Shown: positions 7,510 to 15,702 of the stretch, piece by piece | How positions within the stretch are numbered: the first letter of the stretch is position 1 | How the letters are laid out: every line of letters starts with the position of its first letter | DNA from: Mesorhizobium sp. Pch-S | Lineage (GTDB): Bacteria > Pseudomonadota > Alphaproteobacteria > Rhizobiales > Rhizobiaceae | DNA length: 64,000 bases | Assembly: GCF_004136315.1 (NCBI RefSeq) | Contig: NZ_CP029562.1 | Location: 1,612,001 to 1,676,000 of the forward strand | Direction of reading: 5' to 3' | Notes under the pieces: generated by a model | Told to the model about the DNA's origin: nothing | Seen by the model: the letters and a program-made list of their open reading frames with translations, nothing else | Databases searched by the model: none | Program-made: the position numbers and the translations under genes

Positions 7510-8955
7510 TCATTCAAGTCCGGCCGCCAGCGTCCGCGCCATGGACGTGGCGGAAAGATAGGCTTCGTAGCGCCTGATATGACGCTGGACGCGCTGCGGC
7601 CGCGGCTTCACGATGGTGTCCTGCGCAATGGCATCCGCCTTCACTCCGGCCTTGCCCGCCACCATCCGCATGATGCCGGCGGCAGTCGTCGCCTCGCTGT
7701 CGGCCGGAATGCGGATGTCGCGGTCAAGCACGTCGGCGAGGATCTGCTGCTGCAGCGGATGCCGGACGCCGCCGCCGATGGCGGTCAGCAGCGAGCGCGG
7801 AAGCTCCGCCGCTTCGAGATTGTGACGGACGGCGAAGGCGATGCCTTCCATGACGGCCAGCGCCAGCGCGCCGGCATCGCTGGTCTGCTCGAGGCCGAGG
7901 AACGCGCCGCGCACGTCACGATCCTGGAACGGCGCGCGCTCGCCGCCGAGATAGGGCAGGAACAGCGGCTTGCCCGGTGCCTCGTCGTGGCTCGCTGCCC
8001 GCTTGCAGAGCTTTTCGATGGTCTGGCCGGTGGTGGCCGAGAGCCAGTCCATGGCAGCGCCGGCAGTCAGGAACGGCGAGATGATGATGGCGCAATCGGC
8101 GCGCACCGGATCGGCCAGCGTGTAGATGTCGCGCGGCAGCATGTCGTCGTCGCTGTGGACGGTCGCCGCGACCCAGCCGGTCGTGCCGAGATAACAATAG
8201 GCGGCGCCCGGCTCGTCGGCCATGGCACCCCAGGTGGCAGCTGCGGCGTCGCCCGCGCCGTTGAACACCGGGATACCGGCCGGAAGCCCCGTCTCGGCCG
8301 CGGCACCGGCAGTGATCCGCCCGACAATGCCGTTCGCCGGTTCAATCGCCGGCAGGGATGCCACGTCGACGCCGGCGAGGCCGAGCAGGTCGCGATCCCA
8401 TCGCCGGCTTGAAAAATCCATCAGCCCGGTGGTGGAAGCGACGGTCGGGTCGATGACGCGCCTGCCGGTCAGCCTGAAGGTCAGCGCATCCTTGGCCCCG
8501 AACGCCCAGAACACGTCGGTTGCGGGCAGTTCATAGCGCTGCCGCGCCATCAGCCTGAAGATTGTGTGCGCGCCGTCCGGTCTGTTGCCGATCCGGCGGC
8601 CATAGTCCGCCGGCAGTTTCGCCGCCAGCCCGGACACCTCGTCCGCATCCAGGCGCTGGTCGGAATAGAGCACCGCCGGCGCCGCCGGGCGGCCGTCGCC
8701 ATGCAGCGCGATCAGGTTCTGCATCGAGCCGGAAAACGCCATCGACGCCACGGCGCCCGCACCGGGAAGCGTCCGGGTCACCTTGCCCAGTGCCCGCCAC
8801 CAGCCTTCCACATCCTGCTCATGCTCGCCATTCATGCCGTGCCGGGTGGCGATCGGCTCCACGGCCGAGGCAAGGATCGATCCATCCGGCCCGAACAGAA
8901 CGGCCTTCAGCGCAGATGTGCCGACATCGACGACGAGTATGGTGCTGCCGTTCAC
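7510..8955 (-). CDS. FGGY-family carbohydrate kinase (xylulokinase-like)
   Basis: A 481-residue sugar kinase. The N-terminal half starts VDVGTSALKAVLF, the phosphate-loop motif of the family; the second half has GAGDAAAATWGA, with the expected catalytic Asp, and the ATP-side GGGVRHPLQQQILADVL. Length matches xylulokinase/gluconokinase relatives. The start is a GTG at 8955 preceded by GGGAGGGGCAGA. It is the first gene of the leftward operon and presumably phosphorylates the sugar imported by the following ABC transporter; FGGY substrates (D-xylulose, D-ribulose, erythritol, others) cannot be told apart by eye. Confidence 0.9.
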   Translation of the reverse strand: MNGSTILVVDVGTSALKAVLFGPDGSILASAVEPIATRHGMNGEHEQDVEGWWRALGKVTRTLPGAGAVASMAFSGSMQNLIALHGDGRPAAPAVLYSDQRLDADEVSGLAAKLPADYGRRIGNRPDGAHTIFRLMARQRYELPATDVFWAFGAKDALTFRLTGRRVIDPTVASTTGLMDFSSRRWDRDLLGLAGVDVASLPAIEPANGIVGRITAGAAAETGLPAGIPVFNGAGDAAAATWGAMADEPGAAYCYLGTTGWVAATVHSDDDMLPRDIYTLADPVRADCAIIISPFLTAGAAMDWLSATTGQTIEKLCKRAASHDEAPGKPLFLPYLGGERAPFQDRDVRGAFLGLEQTSDAGALALAVMEGIAFAVRHNLEAAELPRSLLTAIGGGVRHPLQQQILADVLDRDIRIPADSEATTAAGIMRMVAGKAGVKADAIAQDTIVKPRPQRVQRHIRRYEAYLSATSMARTLAAGLE

Positions 8956-8999
8956 TCTGCCCCTCCCGACATCGCGTCAGGAGCAGGCTTCCGACCTGC

Positions 9000-9026
9000 C
9001 TTTGTCAAACTGTTTGCGCGACAAAG
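9000..9026 (-). promoter_or_regulatory. Inverted repeat upstream of the kinase operon (possible GntR operator)
   Basis: Perfect 7-bp arms CTTTGTC (9000-9006) and GACAAAG (9020-9026) with a 13-base centre, 45 bases before the kinase start. The position fits a repressor site; which protein binds is not shown. Confidence 0.45.
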
Positions 9027-9051
9027 GAAAACCAGCTTCCGAAAACGGACG

Positions 9052-9069
9052 GACATTTCCGAAAATGTC
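9052..9069 (-). promoter_or_regulatory. Second inverted repeat upstream of the kinase operon
   Basis: Perfect arms GACATTT (9052-9058) and AAATGTC (9063-9069) separated by four bases, about 100 bases before the kinase start. Compact symmetry of this kind suits a dimeric winged-helix regulator such as the GntR protein at the end of the operon. Confidence 0.45.
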
Positions 9070-9083
9070 TTGTCTTGTTGGAG

Positions 9084-9109
9084 GTCCTGGATGTTGACAC
9101 ATCCAGGAC
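9084..9109. repeat. Perfect 10-bp stem-loop
   Basis: GTCCTGGATG (9084-9093) and CATCCAGGAC (9100-9109) around TTGACA. There is no T run, so a classical terminator is unlikely; it directly abuts the duplicated block at 9110. Confidence 0.6.
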
Positions 9110-9326
9110 GCCTCAATCGCCGGCGCGGCCCATCCGGGCCGCTTGGCTTCCGCGCCAACGGGCGCGGCGCGCAGTCGCGCGCTCCAACGGCCAGAATGAC
9201 CGTTGGTGTGGCCTCAATCGCCGGCGCGGCCCATCCGGGCCGCTTGGCTTCGCGCCAACGGGCGCGGCGCCCCAGAACACAGTCTATTGGTGCGCGCTCC
9301 AACGGTCATTCTGAATGACCGCTGGT
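9110..9326. repeat. Tandem duplication of a GC-rich intergenic block
   Basis: A block starting GCCTCAATCGCCGGCGCGGC occurs at 9110 and again at 9211, nearly identical for about 60 bases; each is followed by GCGCGCTCCAACGG and a version of AATGACCGYTGGT (9177-9207 and 9292-9326). The second copy ends at the AraC stop codon. Confidence 0.8.
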
Positions 9327-9327
9327 A

Positions 9328-10311
9328 TCAGCTGTCCCTGGTGTCCATGAGGCGTGACGGGTTCATGCCGCTGTGAGCGCGAAAGGAGGCGGCGAACCTG
9401 CCCGCATTGGCATAACCGACCTTCCTGGCAGCCTCGGCGACCGAGATGCCGCCATGGTTCAGCAGGACGCGGGCGTGTTTCATGCGCTGGCCGGTCAGAT
9501 ATTCATGCGGCGACAGGCCGGTGAACCGGCGCATGCCGGCGGTGAGCGTGCGCGGCGTGACGTGCAGCAGGGCAGCCAGGTCGGCTATGGCCAGGTGCAG
9601 GTTCGCCGGGTTGTCCAGCAGCTTGCGGAAGCCGCTGACATAGTGCGGCACCGCGCCGGCAAGCGCGCTCTCGACGCGCGGGGCGGACAGCGCCGGGGCA
9701 TGCTCGAACACGGTCTGAAGCACGGCATTGATCAGGGGCATGGACGATGCAGGCGCCGCGCTCTCATCCAGCCGTTCCGTCACGATCAATCCGATCAGGC
9801 TCATGATGCGCCTGCCGGCAACCGAGCCGAGGTCGATCTCGGCGCGGAACACCGGCGTGCGGCGCTCGGCGTCGCCGGTGTAGCTCTGCCAGGCGCGCTC
9901 GACGAAAGTCCGCTTGAGCCGCAGCATCACCTGCGACGTGTCGGCACGCCAGGTCGAGCGGATGTAGGCACCTGGCGACAGCAGCAGTCCCGTGCCGGCG
10001 TGGGAACCCAGCCGCCTGTCGCCATAGGCGAGGTCGACGCCACCGCTGACCGGGAATTCCAGCATGTAGAAGGTGTCGAAGGACCCGGCGTCCACCGTCA
10101 GTTCCGGCCCGTAGCGCAGGAAATTGACGGAAGCCTCCTCGCAGTCGATGGCGTGGTGGCGGAAGTCGAGTGCCGACGCTGCGTTGGCCAGATGCAGCCG
10201 GTGCGGCCGGTAACTGGTCGACAGGGCCGCGACCGCACCATCCGCGGAGCCGGACCGTATGCCGGGAGCGAGTGCAAGGCGGCTGGAGATATCGGTCAGG
10301 TCTGGCGTCAT
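9328..10311 (-). CDS. AraC-family transcriptional regulator
   Basis: A 327-residue regulator. The last ~100 residues hold two helix-turn-helix motifs ([20 protein letters not shown] and [20 protein letters not shown]), the AraC/XylS DNA-binding domain. The first ~190 residues resemble the cupin-like AraC_binding_2 sensor ([32 protein letters not shown]). It is divergent from trpB with a 194-base gap, but a role in trp control is not implied: this AraC subgroup usually governs catabolic or virulence-like genes. It could also serve its own promoter or distant genes. Confidence 0.88.
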   Translation of the reverse strand: MTPDLTDISSRLALAPGIRSGSADGAVAALSTSYRPHRLHLANAASALDFRHHAIDCEEASVNFLRYGPELTVDAGSFDTFYMLEFPVSGGVDLAYGDRRLGSHAGTGLLLSPGAYIRSTWRADTSQVMLRLKRTFVERAWQSYTGDAERRTPVFRAEIDLGSVAGRRIMSLIGLIVTERLDESAAPASSMPLINAVLQTVFEHAPALSAPRVESALAGAVPHYVSGFRKLLDNPANLHLAIADLAALLHVTPRTLTAGMRRFTGLSPHEYLTGQRMKHARVLLNHGGISVAEAARKVGYANAGRFAASFRAHSGMNPSRLMDTRDS

Positions 10312-10505
10312 CCGGCACGAGAATAGGTGCGACGCCTGGGATTGTCTATCCGCGCAAGGGGCACAAGCAGCCCGCCCGTCTTTCAGCCAACTTCCCGCAA
10401 GTCATTGTAATTCAAATCTGTTTTTTGACACCTCGCCGTTCGGCGCGGCTTGACTTGTTCCCTCCCCGGCCGGTGACAATCGAGGAACAACAAACGGACC
10501 ATCCG

Positions 10506-11756
10506 ATGACGGCACAGTTTCAACCCAATTCCTTCCGCACCGGCCCTGACGAGCAGGGCATGTTCGGCATCTTCGGCGGGCGTTTCGTCGCCGAGACGCT
10601 GATGCCGCTGATCCTCGACCTGGAGCGGGAATGGAACAAGGCCAAGCATGATCCCGAGTTCAAGGCCGAGCTCTCGGCGCTGTCGACCTTCTATGCCGGA
10701 CGGCCGTCCAAGCTCTACTTCGCCGAAGGCCTGACCCGCCATCTTCGTGATGTTGCCTCGGCAAAGGGCCTCGGGGGCGGCGCGAAAATCTACTTCAAGC
10801 GCGAGGACCTCAACCACACCGGCTCGCACAAGATCAACAACTGCCTCGGCCAGATCCTGCTCGCCAAGCGCATGGGCAAGAAGCGTATCATCGCCGAAAC
10901 CGGCGCCGGCCAGCATGGCGTCGCCTCCGCAACCGTGGCAGCCCGCTTCGGCTACCCCTGCGTGGTCTATATGGGCGCCACCGACGTCGCCCGCCAAAGC
11001 CCGAACGTCTTCCGCATGAAGCTGCTCGGCGCCGAGGTGCGGCCGGTGACGGCCGGACACGGCACGCTGAAGGACGCCATGAACGAAGCGTTGCGGGACT
11101 GGGTCACCAATGTCGAGGACACCTACTACCTGATCGGCACCGCCGCCGGCCCGCATCCCTATCCGGAGCTGGTGCGCGACTTCCAGTCGGTCATCGGCAC
11201 GGAAGCGCGCCAGCAGATGCTGGAGCAGGAAGGCCGCCTGCCCGACACCATCATCGCCGCGGTCGGCGGCGGCTCCAATGCCATCGGCCTGTTCCATCCC
11301 TTCCTTGACGACAGGCAAGTCGAGATCATCGGCATCGAGGCCGGCGGACGCGGACTGGACGGCGTCGAGCACTGCGCCTCGATGAATGCCGGCAGGCCCG
11401 GCGTGCTGCACGGCAACCGCACCTATCTGCTGCAGAATGAGGACGGGCAGATCCTGGACGGCCATTCGGTCTCGGCAGGGCTCGACTATCCGGGCGTAGG
11501 TCCCGAGCACAGCTTCCTGCGCGACACCGGCCGGGTCGACTACCAGCCGATCCTCGACGACGAGGCACTGGAAGCGTTCCAGCTGTGCACCCGCACCGAA
11601 GGCATCATCCCGGCGCTGGAATCGGCGCATGCCATCGCCCATGCCGTCAAGATCGCCCCCGGCATGGCCAGGGACAAGATCATCATCGTCAACCTGTCCG
11701 GCCGTGGCGACAAGGACGTCCACACCGTCGCAAAGATGATGGGCATGGAGATATGA
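10506..11756 (+). CDS. trpB: Tryptophan synthase beta chain
   Basis: A 416-residue PLP enzyme that condenses indole with L-serine to give tryptophan, working as an alpha2-beta2 complex with TrpA. The PLP-binding lysine is in HTGSHKINN (about residue 100), the phosphate-binding loop is [10 protein letters not shown], and the monovalent-cation/active-site segment GETGAGQH-like appears as AETGAGQHG. The start ATG (10506) has only a weak ribosome-binding site; an in-frame extension upstream lacks homology. trpA follows after one base. No trpF lies upstream, which is unusual for rhizobia. Confidence 0.97.
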   Translation: MTAQFQPNSFRTGPDEQGMFGIFGGRFVAETLMPLILDLEREWNKAKHDPEFKAELSALSTFYAGRPSKLYFAEGLTRHLRDVASAKGLGGGAKIYFKREDLNHTGSHKINNCLGQILLAKRMGKKRIIAETGAGQHGVASATVAARFGYPCVVYMGATDVARQSPNVFRMKLLGAEVRPVTAGHGTLKDAMNEALRDWVTNVEDTYYLIGTAAGPHPYPELVRDFQSVIGTEARQQMLEQEGRLPDTIIAAVGGGSNAIGLFHPFLDDRQVEIIGIEAGGRGLDGVEHCASMNAGRPGVLHGNRTYLLQNEDGQILDGHSVSAGLDYPGVGPEHSFLRDTGRVDYQPILDDEALEAFQLCTRTEGIIPALESAHAIAHAVKIAPGMARDKIIIVNLSGRGDKDVHTVAKMMGMEI

Positions 11757-11757
11757 C

Positions 11758-12573
11758 ATGACGACCACCCGCATCGACCGCCGCATGGCGAAGCTGAAAG
11801 CAGAGGGCCGGCCGGCGCTCGTCACCTATTTCATGGGCGGCGATCCCGACTATGACACCTCGCTGTCGATCATGAAGGCGCTGCCGAAGGCCGGCAGCGA
11901 CATCATCGAGCTCGGCATGCCGTTCTCCGATCCGATGGCCGACGGCCCGGCGATCCAGGCTGCCGGCCTGCGCGCGCTGAAGGGTGGCCAGACGCTGAAG
12001 AAGACGCTGGCCATGGCAGCCGACTTCCGCACCGGCGACGACGAGACGCCGATCGTGCTGATGGGCTACTACAACCCGATCTATGTCCACGGCGTCGAGC
12101 GTTTCCTGACCGAAGCCAGGGCCTCCGGCATCGACGGGCTGATCATCGTCGACCTGCCGCCGGAGATGGACGCGGAACTGTGCATCCCGGCACTGAAGGC
12201 CGGCATCAACTTCATCCGTCTCGCCACGCCGACCACCGACGACAGGCGCCTGCCCAAGGTGCTCGAGAACACCTCCGGCTTCGTCTACTACGTGTCGATG
12301 ACGGGTACGACCGGTTCAGCAGTGCCTGATGCCATCGAGGTTTCGGCTGCGATACGGCGCATCAAGCAGCATACCGACCTGCCGGTCTGCGTCGGCTTCG
12401 GCATATCGTCCGCCGACGACGTCGCGGCGTTCGCCGGCTTTGCCGATGGCGTGGTGGTCGGCAGCGCGGTGGTCCGCGCGATCGCCGATGGCACGCGAAA
12501 CGCCACGCCGGTCGAAGATGTCAGCGCCTTCGTCGCGCAGTTGCGTGGCGCCACGGCGACGATGCCTGCATAG
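11758..12573 (+). CDS. trpA: Tryptophan synthase alpha chain
   Basis: A 271-residue TIM-barrel lyase that splits indole-3-glycerol phosphate into indole and glyceraldehyde 3-phosphate and channels indole to TrpB. The catalytic Glu and Asp lie in [19 protein letters not shown]; the phosphate-binding [10 protein letters not shown] and VVGSAVV are present near the C-terminus. It starts one base after trpB stops, so the pair is co-transcribed. Downstream comes a convergent DUF982 gene rather than accD-folC. Confidence 0.97.
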   Translation: MTTTRIDRRMAKLKAEGRPALVTYFMGGDPDYDTSLSIMKALPKAGSDIIELGMPFSDPMADGPAIQAAGLRALKGGQTLKKTLAMAADFRTGDDETPIVLMGYYNPIYVHGVERFLTEARASGIDGLIIVDLPPEMDAELCIPALKAGINFIRLATPTTDDRRLPKVLENTSGFVYYVSMTGTTGSAVPDAIEVSAAIRRIKQHTDLPVCVGFGISSADDVAAFAGFADGVVVGSAVVRAIADGTRNATPVEDVSAFVAQLRGATATMPA

Positions 12574-12606
12574 GCAACGCCGATTTCCGGGAATATCCCT
12601 GCCTAT
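12570..12606. terminator. Weak inverted repeat between convergent trpA and DUF982 gene
   Basis: ATAGGCA (12570-12576) and TGCCTAT (12600-12606) are perfect 7-bp arms with a 23-base loop spanning the trpA stop. There is no T run. A bidirectional terminator role is only suggested by position. Confidence 0.25.
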
Positions 12607-12621
12607 CGACGTGCCTCGCCG

Positions 12622-13143
12622 TCAATCCTCCAGCAGGATGTTCTCGTCGTCGGAAAGGGCGGCGAAGGCCTCGCGTGCCTCGGCCGGTGTGGTCTGGCCG
12701 TCGATGGCGCCTTCGACGATGTCGCGCGTCGCATGATAGGCGGCGCCGCGTCGCGACTGCGGCCAGTCGATGAGGATATCGGCAGCGCCCTGCACGGACG
12801 TCACCAGCCGCGAGGAAGCGCCCGAAATCCCCGTCCTGATCCGCACCGGAACGTCGAAAGGCAGGCCGCCATCCATGGCGTCGCTGATGTCGACGGTGAC
12901 CCTGGCGAGGACTTCGGCTTCCCGGGCTGCCTCGACGAAAGCCTCGCGGGCTGCATTCGGCTGCTGCTCGCCATGCAGGACGGCCAGGCACACCGTTCTT
13001 GCCCTGACGTGAACTGCCGTTCCCTGCCGGGGCCAGCGGTTGATGAGCAGATGCGCCGCTTCGCGGGCATTGGACACCCGATGAACGGTCCTCACCGTGC
13101 CGACGATGACCGGGATCGGCCTGTCGAACCATCCTTTCTGCAT
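12622..13143 (-). CDS. Tandem DUF982 protein, 173 residues
   Basis: Function unknown. DUF982 proteins are small (about 80-100 residues) and largely confined to Rhizobiales. Here residues ~15-85 form one copy (VRTVHRVSNAREAAHLLINR..AREAFVEAAREAE). Residues ~110-173 look like a second, diverged copy (VTSVQGAADILIDWPQSRRG..TPAEAREAFAALSDD), with the same order of features: a VxxxxxAAxxLixxWP helix start, then an acidic PxEAREAF helix. The ATG at 13143 follows GGGAGGACTCTC. Two other single-domain relatives lie at 19936 and 52576. Confidence 0.75.
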   Translation of the reverse strand: MQKGWFDRPIPVIVGTVRTVHRVSNAREAAHLLINRWPRQGTAVHVRARTVCLAVLHGEQQPNAAREAFVEAAREAEVLARVTVDISDAMDGGLPFDVPVRIRTGISGASSRLVTSVQGAADILIDWPQSRRGAAYHATRDIVEGAIDGQTTPAEAREAFAALSDDENILLED

Positions 13144-13238
13144 GAGAGTCCTCCCGACGCTGTGGCGATAAGGGGTCAACGCAGCCGGCGCGGCGAGGTT
13201 GCATGATTGCCTGGCCGCGGCCAATCGAACACTCGGGC

Positions 13239-14009
13239 CTAGCCGCTCATCGCATCCAGCGACGTCTTCAGCTTCTCCTGCAGCACCGAGCGTGCCTGCC
13301 ACCAGTCGCTGCTTCTCACCGGCACTCTGGCCGTCATCGAGATGCTGGTGTCGCCGAGCGTTTCGACCAGGATTTCGGGCCTGGTGCCGGGGGGCGAGAA
13401 TTCGGTTTCGAGCGCAGGCGACACCTTTGACCGGACGACGCCGAGATCGGCGCTGCGCGGCACGTTGAAGGTGATCTCCACCATGCGCGACGGCTCGCGC
13501 GTGTAGTTGAGGATCCTGGCGTTCGACAGCTTGGAGTTCGGCACGAAGATGTAGACGCCGTCGCGCGTCCTGAGCTGCGCGGAGAACAGGCCGACCTCGA
13601 CGACCGTGCCCACAATGCCGTCGGCATCGATGAAGTCGCCGGTGTTGAAGGGCCGCAGGAACACCAGCATGATGCCGGCGGCGATGTTCGACAAGGTGCC
13701 TTGCAGAGCCAGGGCGACGGCCAGACCGGCGGCACCCAGCACCGCCAGGATCGATGCCGTCTGCACACCGAATTGCCCAAGCACGACGATGATCGTCACC
13801 GCCATGATGGCGTAATGGATCGACTGGCCGACGATCGGCACGATGGTCTGGTCCTGCTGGACGCTGCGCGACAGCAGCACCGTGGCATAGCGCGACACGA
13901 TCCGCGCGATGAACCAGCCGGCGGCCAGCACCAGGACGGCGACGAGCACGGACCAGAGATTGGAGATGAGCCAGGCCGTCGAGACCCCCGGAATCACATC
14001 GTCATTCAC
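13239..14009 (-). CDS. Small mechanosensitive channel, MscS family
   Basis: A 256-residue inner-membrane channel that opens on osmotic down-shock. Three membrane helices are visible, the third being the Gly/Ala-rich pore helix GAAGLAVALALQGTLSNIAA, followed by the MscS beta domain (RPFNTGDFIDADGIVGTVVE, FVPNSKLSNARILNYT). It is close to the minimal E. coli MscS size. The start is taken as GTG 14009, with AGGGAG six bases upstream; longer frames would begin in the repeat-like stretch further up. It stands alone, near other stress-type genes. Confidence 0.9.
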   Translation of the reverse strand: MNDDVIPGVSTAWLISNLWSVLVAVLVLAAGWFIARIVSRYATVLLSRSVQQDQTIVPIVGQSIHYAIMAVTIIVVLGQFGVQTASILAVLGAAGLAVALALQGTLSNIAAGIMLVFLRPFNTGDFIDADGIVGTVVEVGLFSAQLRTRDGVYIFVPNSKLSNARILNYTREPSRMVEITFNVPRSADLGVVRSKVSPALETEFSPPGTRPEILVETLGDTSISMTARVPVRSSDWWQARSVLQEKLKTSLDAMSG

Positions 14010-14073
14010 AAGACACTCCCTCGGCTGTGCCCCTTCCGATAAGGGCAGAATGCCGGGAAGGTTGCATCGGGTT

Positions 14074-14095
14074 GGAGCAATTCCAGAAAGGCTCC
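14074..14095. repeat. Short copy of the GGAGCAATTCCAG element
   Basis: GGAGCAATTCCAGAAAG with a closing GCTCC, giving GGAGC..GCTCC arms. It shares its first 16 bases with the element at 2236-2251. Confidence 0.55.
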
Positions 14096-14141
14096 ATGCG
14101 CTGCGCCGCAGGGACCGCTTCAACCGAAGAGACCTGCGACC

Positions 14142-14543
14142 TCAGGCACTGGTACCGCGAACGTGGCGCTCGGGCCAGTTTCCATAATAAGAAATCCCGC
14201 CCGGGCCAGAACCGGCAAGAACGAGGAAGCCACCGGCAAGCGCCAGGTTCTTCATCAGGATGGAAGGCTCGTGGATGTGGACCACGACGGCGGTGATCAC
14301 ACACCAGGTGGCGAACAGGATGCTGATCGCACGGATCTGGAAACCGATCACCAAAGCAAGGCCGCCGACGATTTCGCACAGCGCCATCAGCCAGGTCAGC
14401 ATGGTTGGCGCAGGCAGGCCGAGACTGTCGAGATAGGCGGACAGATCGGGGATGTTCCAGAATTTCTGCAGGCCGGAGACCAGGAACAGGAAGGCGAGCA
14501 GGCAGCGCCCGATCAGCAGCGTGAAATCGTCCATCTCGTCCAT
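14142..14543 (-). CDS. DoxX-family membrane protein
   Basis: About 133 residues with four membrane helices and the family pattern LLIGRCLLAFLFLVSGLQKF..WLMALCEIVGGLALVIGF..ILMKNLALAGGFLVLAGSGPG. DoxX-like proteins sit in the inner membrane; some are tied to redox or thiol stress, but the function of most is unknown. Three in-frame ATGs (14558, 14543, 14534) are possible; I prefer 14543 because GGAAG lies just upstream. It is a single gene between MscS and a response regulator. Confidence 0.85.
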   Translation of the reverse strand: MDEMDDFTLLIGRCLLAFLFLVSGLQKFWNIPDLSAYLDSLGLPAPTMLTWLMALCEIVGGLALVIGFQIRAISILFATWCVITAVVVHIHEPSILMKNLALAGGFLVLAGSGPGGISYYGNWPERHVRGTSA

Positions 14544-14723
14544 GTAGCTTCCATCCATCGACCGGCCCTGGTCGCCACGCCCTGTGTATGAGGAGACACA
14601 GAAGGCCGCACCGTTATTCCCCTCGCGGGCCAAACAATTTGTCTTGAGCGGCGAGTGAGGCGATACCCGGTGGAGGAGACGGTGCGTTCGCGGTTCGGAA
14701 CACGCCCGCGCTGGATCGGGTCG

Positions 14724-15374
14724 TCAGCGGCCCCGCTCGCTGTCCCGCTGCAGCACATGGCTCTGTGAAATGCCGTTGCCGGTGGCCTTGACCGCGGCGG
14801 CCGTCCTGGTGTCGACGTCCAGGTAGCGCAGCACGGCGGAGACGTGGATGCGCACCGTGAAGGGCGAAATCTTGAGCACGCGCGCGATTTCCTTGTTCGA
14901 CTTGCCCTGCACGAGAAGATCGATCACCTCGCGCTGACGCTCCGTCATGCCGCCGCGCGGGTCCTTTTCGTCGATCCTGACCTCGTTCAGCGTCTCGTTC
15001 GCCGTGGCTGTCATCGCCGCCAGCAACGCGCGCTCCTCCGCGAATTTGCTGACATAGGCATCGACGCCGTTGTCGAGGACGTTGTCGACGACCTTCTGGT
15101 CCGGCACCGTCGAGACCAGTACGATGTAGGAGGCCGGATATTCGCCGCGCAGCCATTTGGCCGACGTCACGGCGTCGTAGTGCGGGCAGTAGAAATCCAC
15201 GAGAAGCAGATCGGGATTGAAATCCCGGCAGGCCATCAGGCCGTCAAAGCCGTCAGCCTCACGAATCTCGGCAAGCGGGTACGCCTTCCTGGCGAGATCG
15301 TGCAGAGCGGTGCGGAACAGATGCTGGCCGTCGGCGACCAGTATCCTGTCGGGCATGCTGTTTTCGATTTCCAA
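14724..15374 (-). CDS. LuxR/NarL-type response regulator
   Basis: A 216-residue two-domain regulator. The receiver domain (residues ~10-125) keeps the phospho-acceptor Asp60 (LLLVDFYCP), Ser88 and Lys110 (VSK), but the first acidic pair is reduced to Asp15 (VADGQ). The LuxR helix-turn-helix (~145-205) reads MTERQREVIDLLVQGKSNKE followed by IARVLKISPFTVRIHVSAVL. I keep the TTG start (15374) because AAGGAGAGGGCA stands directly before it; an ATG at 15356 is the alternative. No histidine kinase is adjacent, so its partner is elsewhere. Confidence 0.9.
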   Translation of the reverse strand: MEIENSMPDRILVADGQHLFRTALHDLARKAYPLAEIREADGFDGLMACRDFNPDLLLVDFYCPHYDAVTSAKWLRGEYPASYIVLVSTVPDQKVVDNVLDNGVDAYVSKFAEERALLAAMTATANETLNEVRIDEKDPRGGMTERQREVIDLLVQGKSNKEIARVLKISPFTVRIHVSAVLRYLDVDTRTAAAVKATGNGISQSHVLQRDSERGR

Positions 15375-15536
15375 TGCCCTCTCCTTTCGACGGCTTTTCA
15401 GGTCGATGTCATGCGTACCCGTTCCTAGCCGGATATCAAAAGAAGTTGTGCCAGGATCCGCTCCCTAGCACATCCGTACTAGTGCACTGCCGGAATTCAC
15501 CCGTCCGGCGCCGGTGCCCTCCCGGTCGACATTTTT

Positions 15537-15561
15537 GGAACGGCTGTCCCGGCAGACGGTT
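15537..15561 (+). promoter_or_regulatory. Candidate EcfG-type general stress promoter
   Basis: GGAAC (15537-15541), 16 bases, then GGTT (15558-15561), close to the alphaproteobacterial EcfG consensus GGAAC-N16/17-CGTT. It lies 55 bases before the small membrane peptide gene. The single mismatch in the -10 keeps this tentative. Confidence 0.4.
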
Positions 15562-15615
15562 TCCTGAAAGCCGATGGTGTTCTCCATCGGCGTTCAAGAC
15601 TTACGGGAGACAATC

Positions 15616-15693
15616 ATGGGTCGCGGAATTCTACTCTGGCTGCTGGGCGTGCCTATTCCGATCATCATCCTTCTGGCCCTCTTCGTACGATAG
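15616..15693 (+). CDS. 25-residue membrane peptide
   Basis: MGRGILLWLLGVPIPIIILL.. is one hydrophobic helix with a short Gly/Arg start and an Arg end. ACGGGAGACAATC gives a good ribosome-binding site, and the stop codon TAG begins the TAGGAGGACATC ribosome-binding site of the next gene, so translation is coupled. I recall similar short peptides of the form MGRG..LLWLLGVPIPIIILLAL in rhizobial genomes, which supports a real gene. Role unknown; it may associate with the membrane protein that follows. Confidence 0.7.
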   Translation: MGRGILLWLLGVPIPIIILLALFVR

Positions 15694-15702
15694 GAGGACA
15701 TC

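Larger units (their letters stand above)
8956..9327. other. Intergenic control region between the kinase operon and the AraC gene
   Basis: No gene. From the kinase outward it holds two inverted repeats (9000-9026, 9052-9069), a perfect 10-bp stem (9084-9109) and a duplicated block of about 105 bases (9110-9326). These are listed separately. Confidence 0.7.

Noticed and set aside
4862..7561. 899-residue open frame antisense to the sugar ABC genes
   Set aside because: It mirrors the codon pattern of the well-supported minus-strand transporter genes; composition is His/Arg/Asp-rich without domains. A high-GC shadow.
9084..9109. Rho-independent terminator for the AraC gene
   Set aside because: The stem is perfect but no T run follows on either strand and it is over 200 bases past the stop.
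10312..10505. trp leader peptide/attenuator before trpB
   Set aside because: I looked for a short frame with adjacent Trp codons followed by alternative stems and found none.
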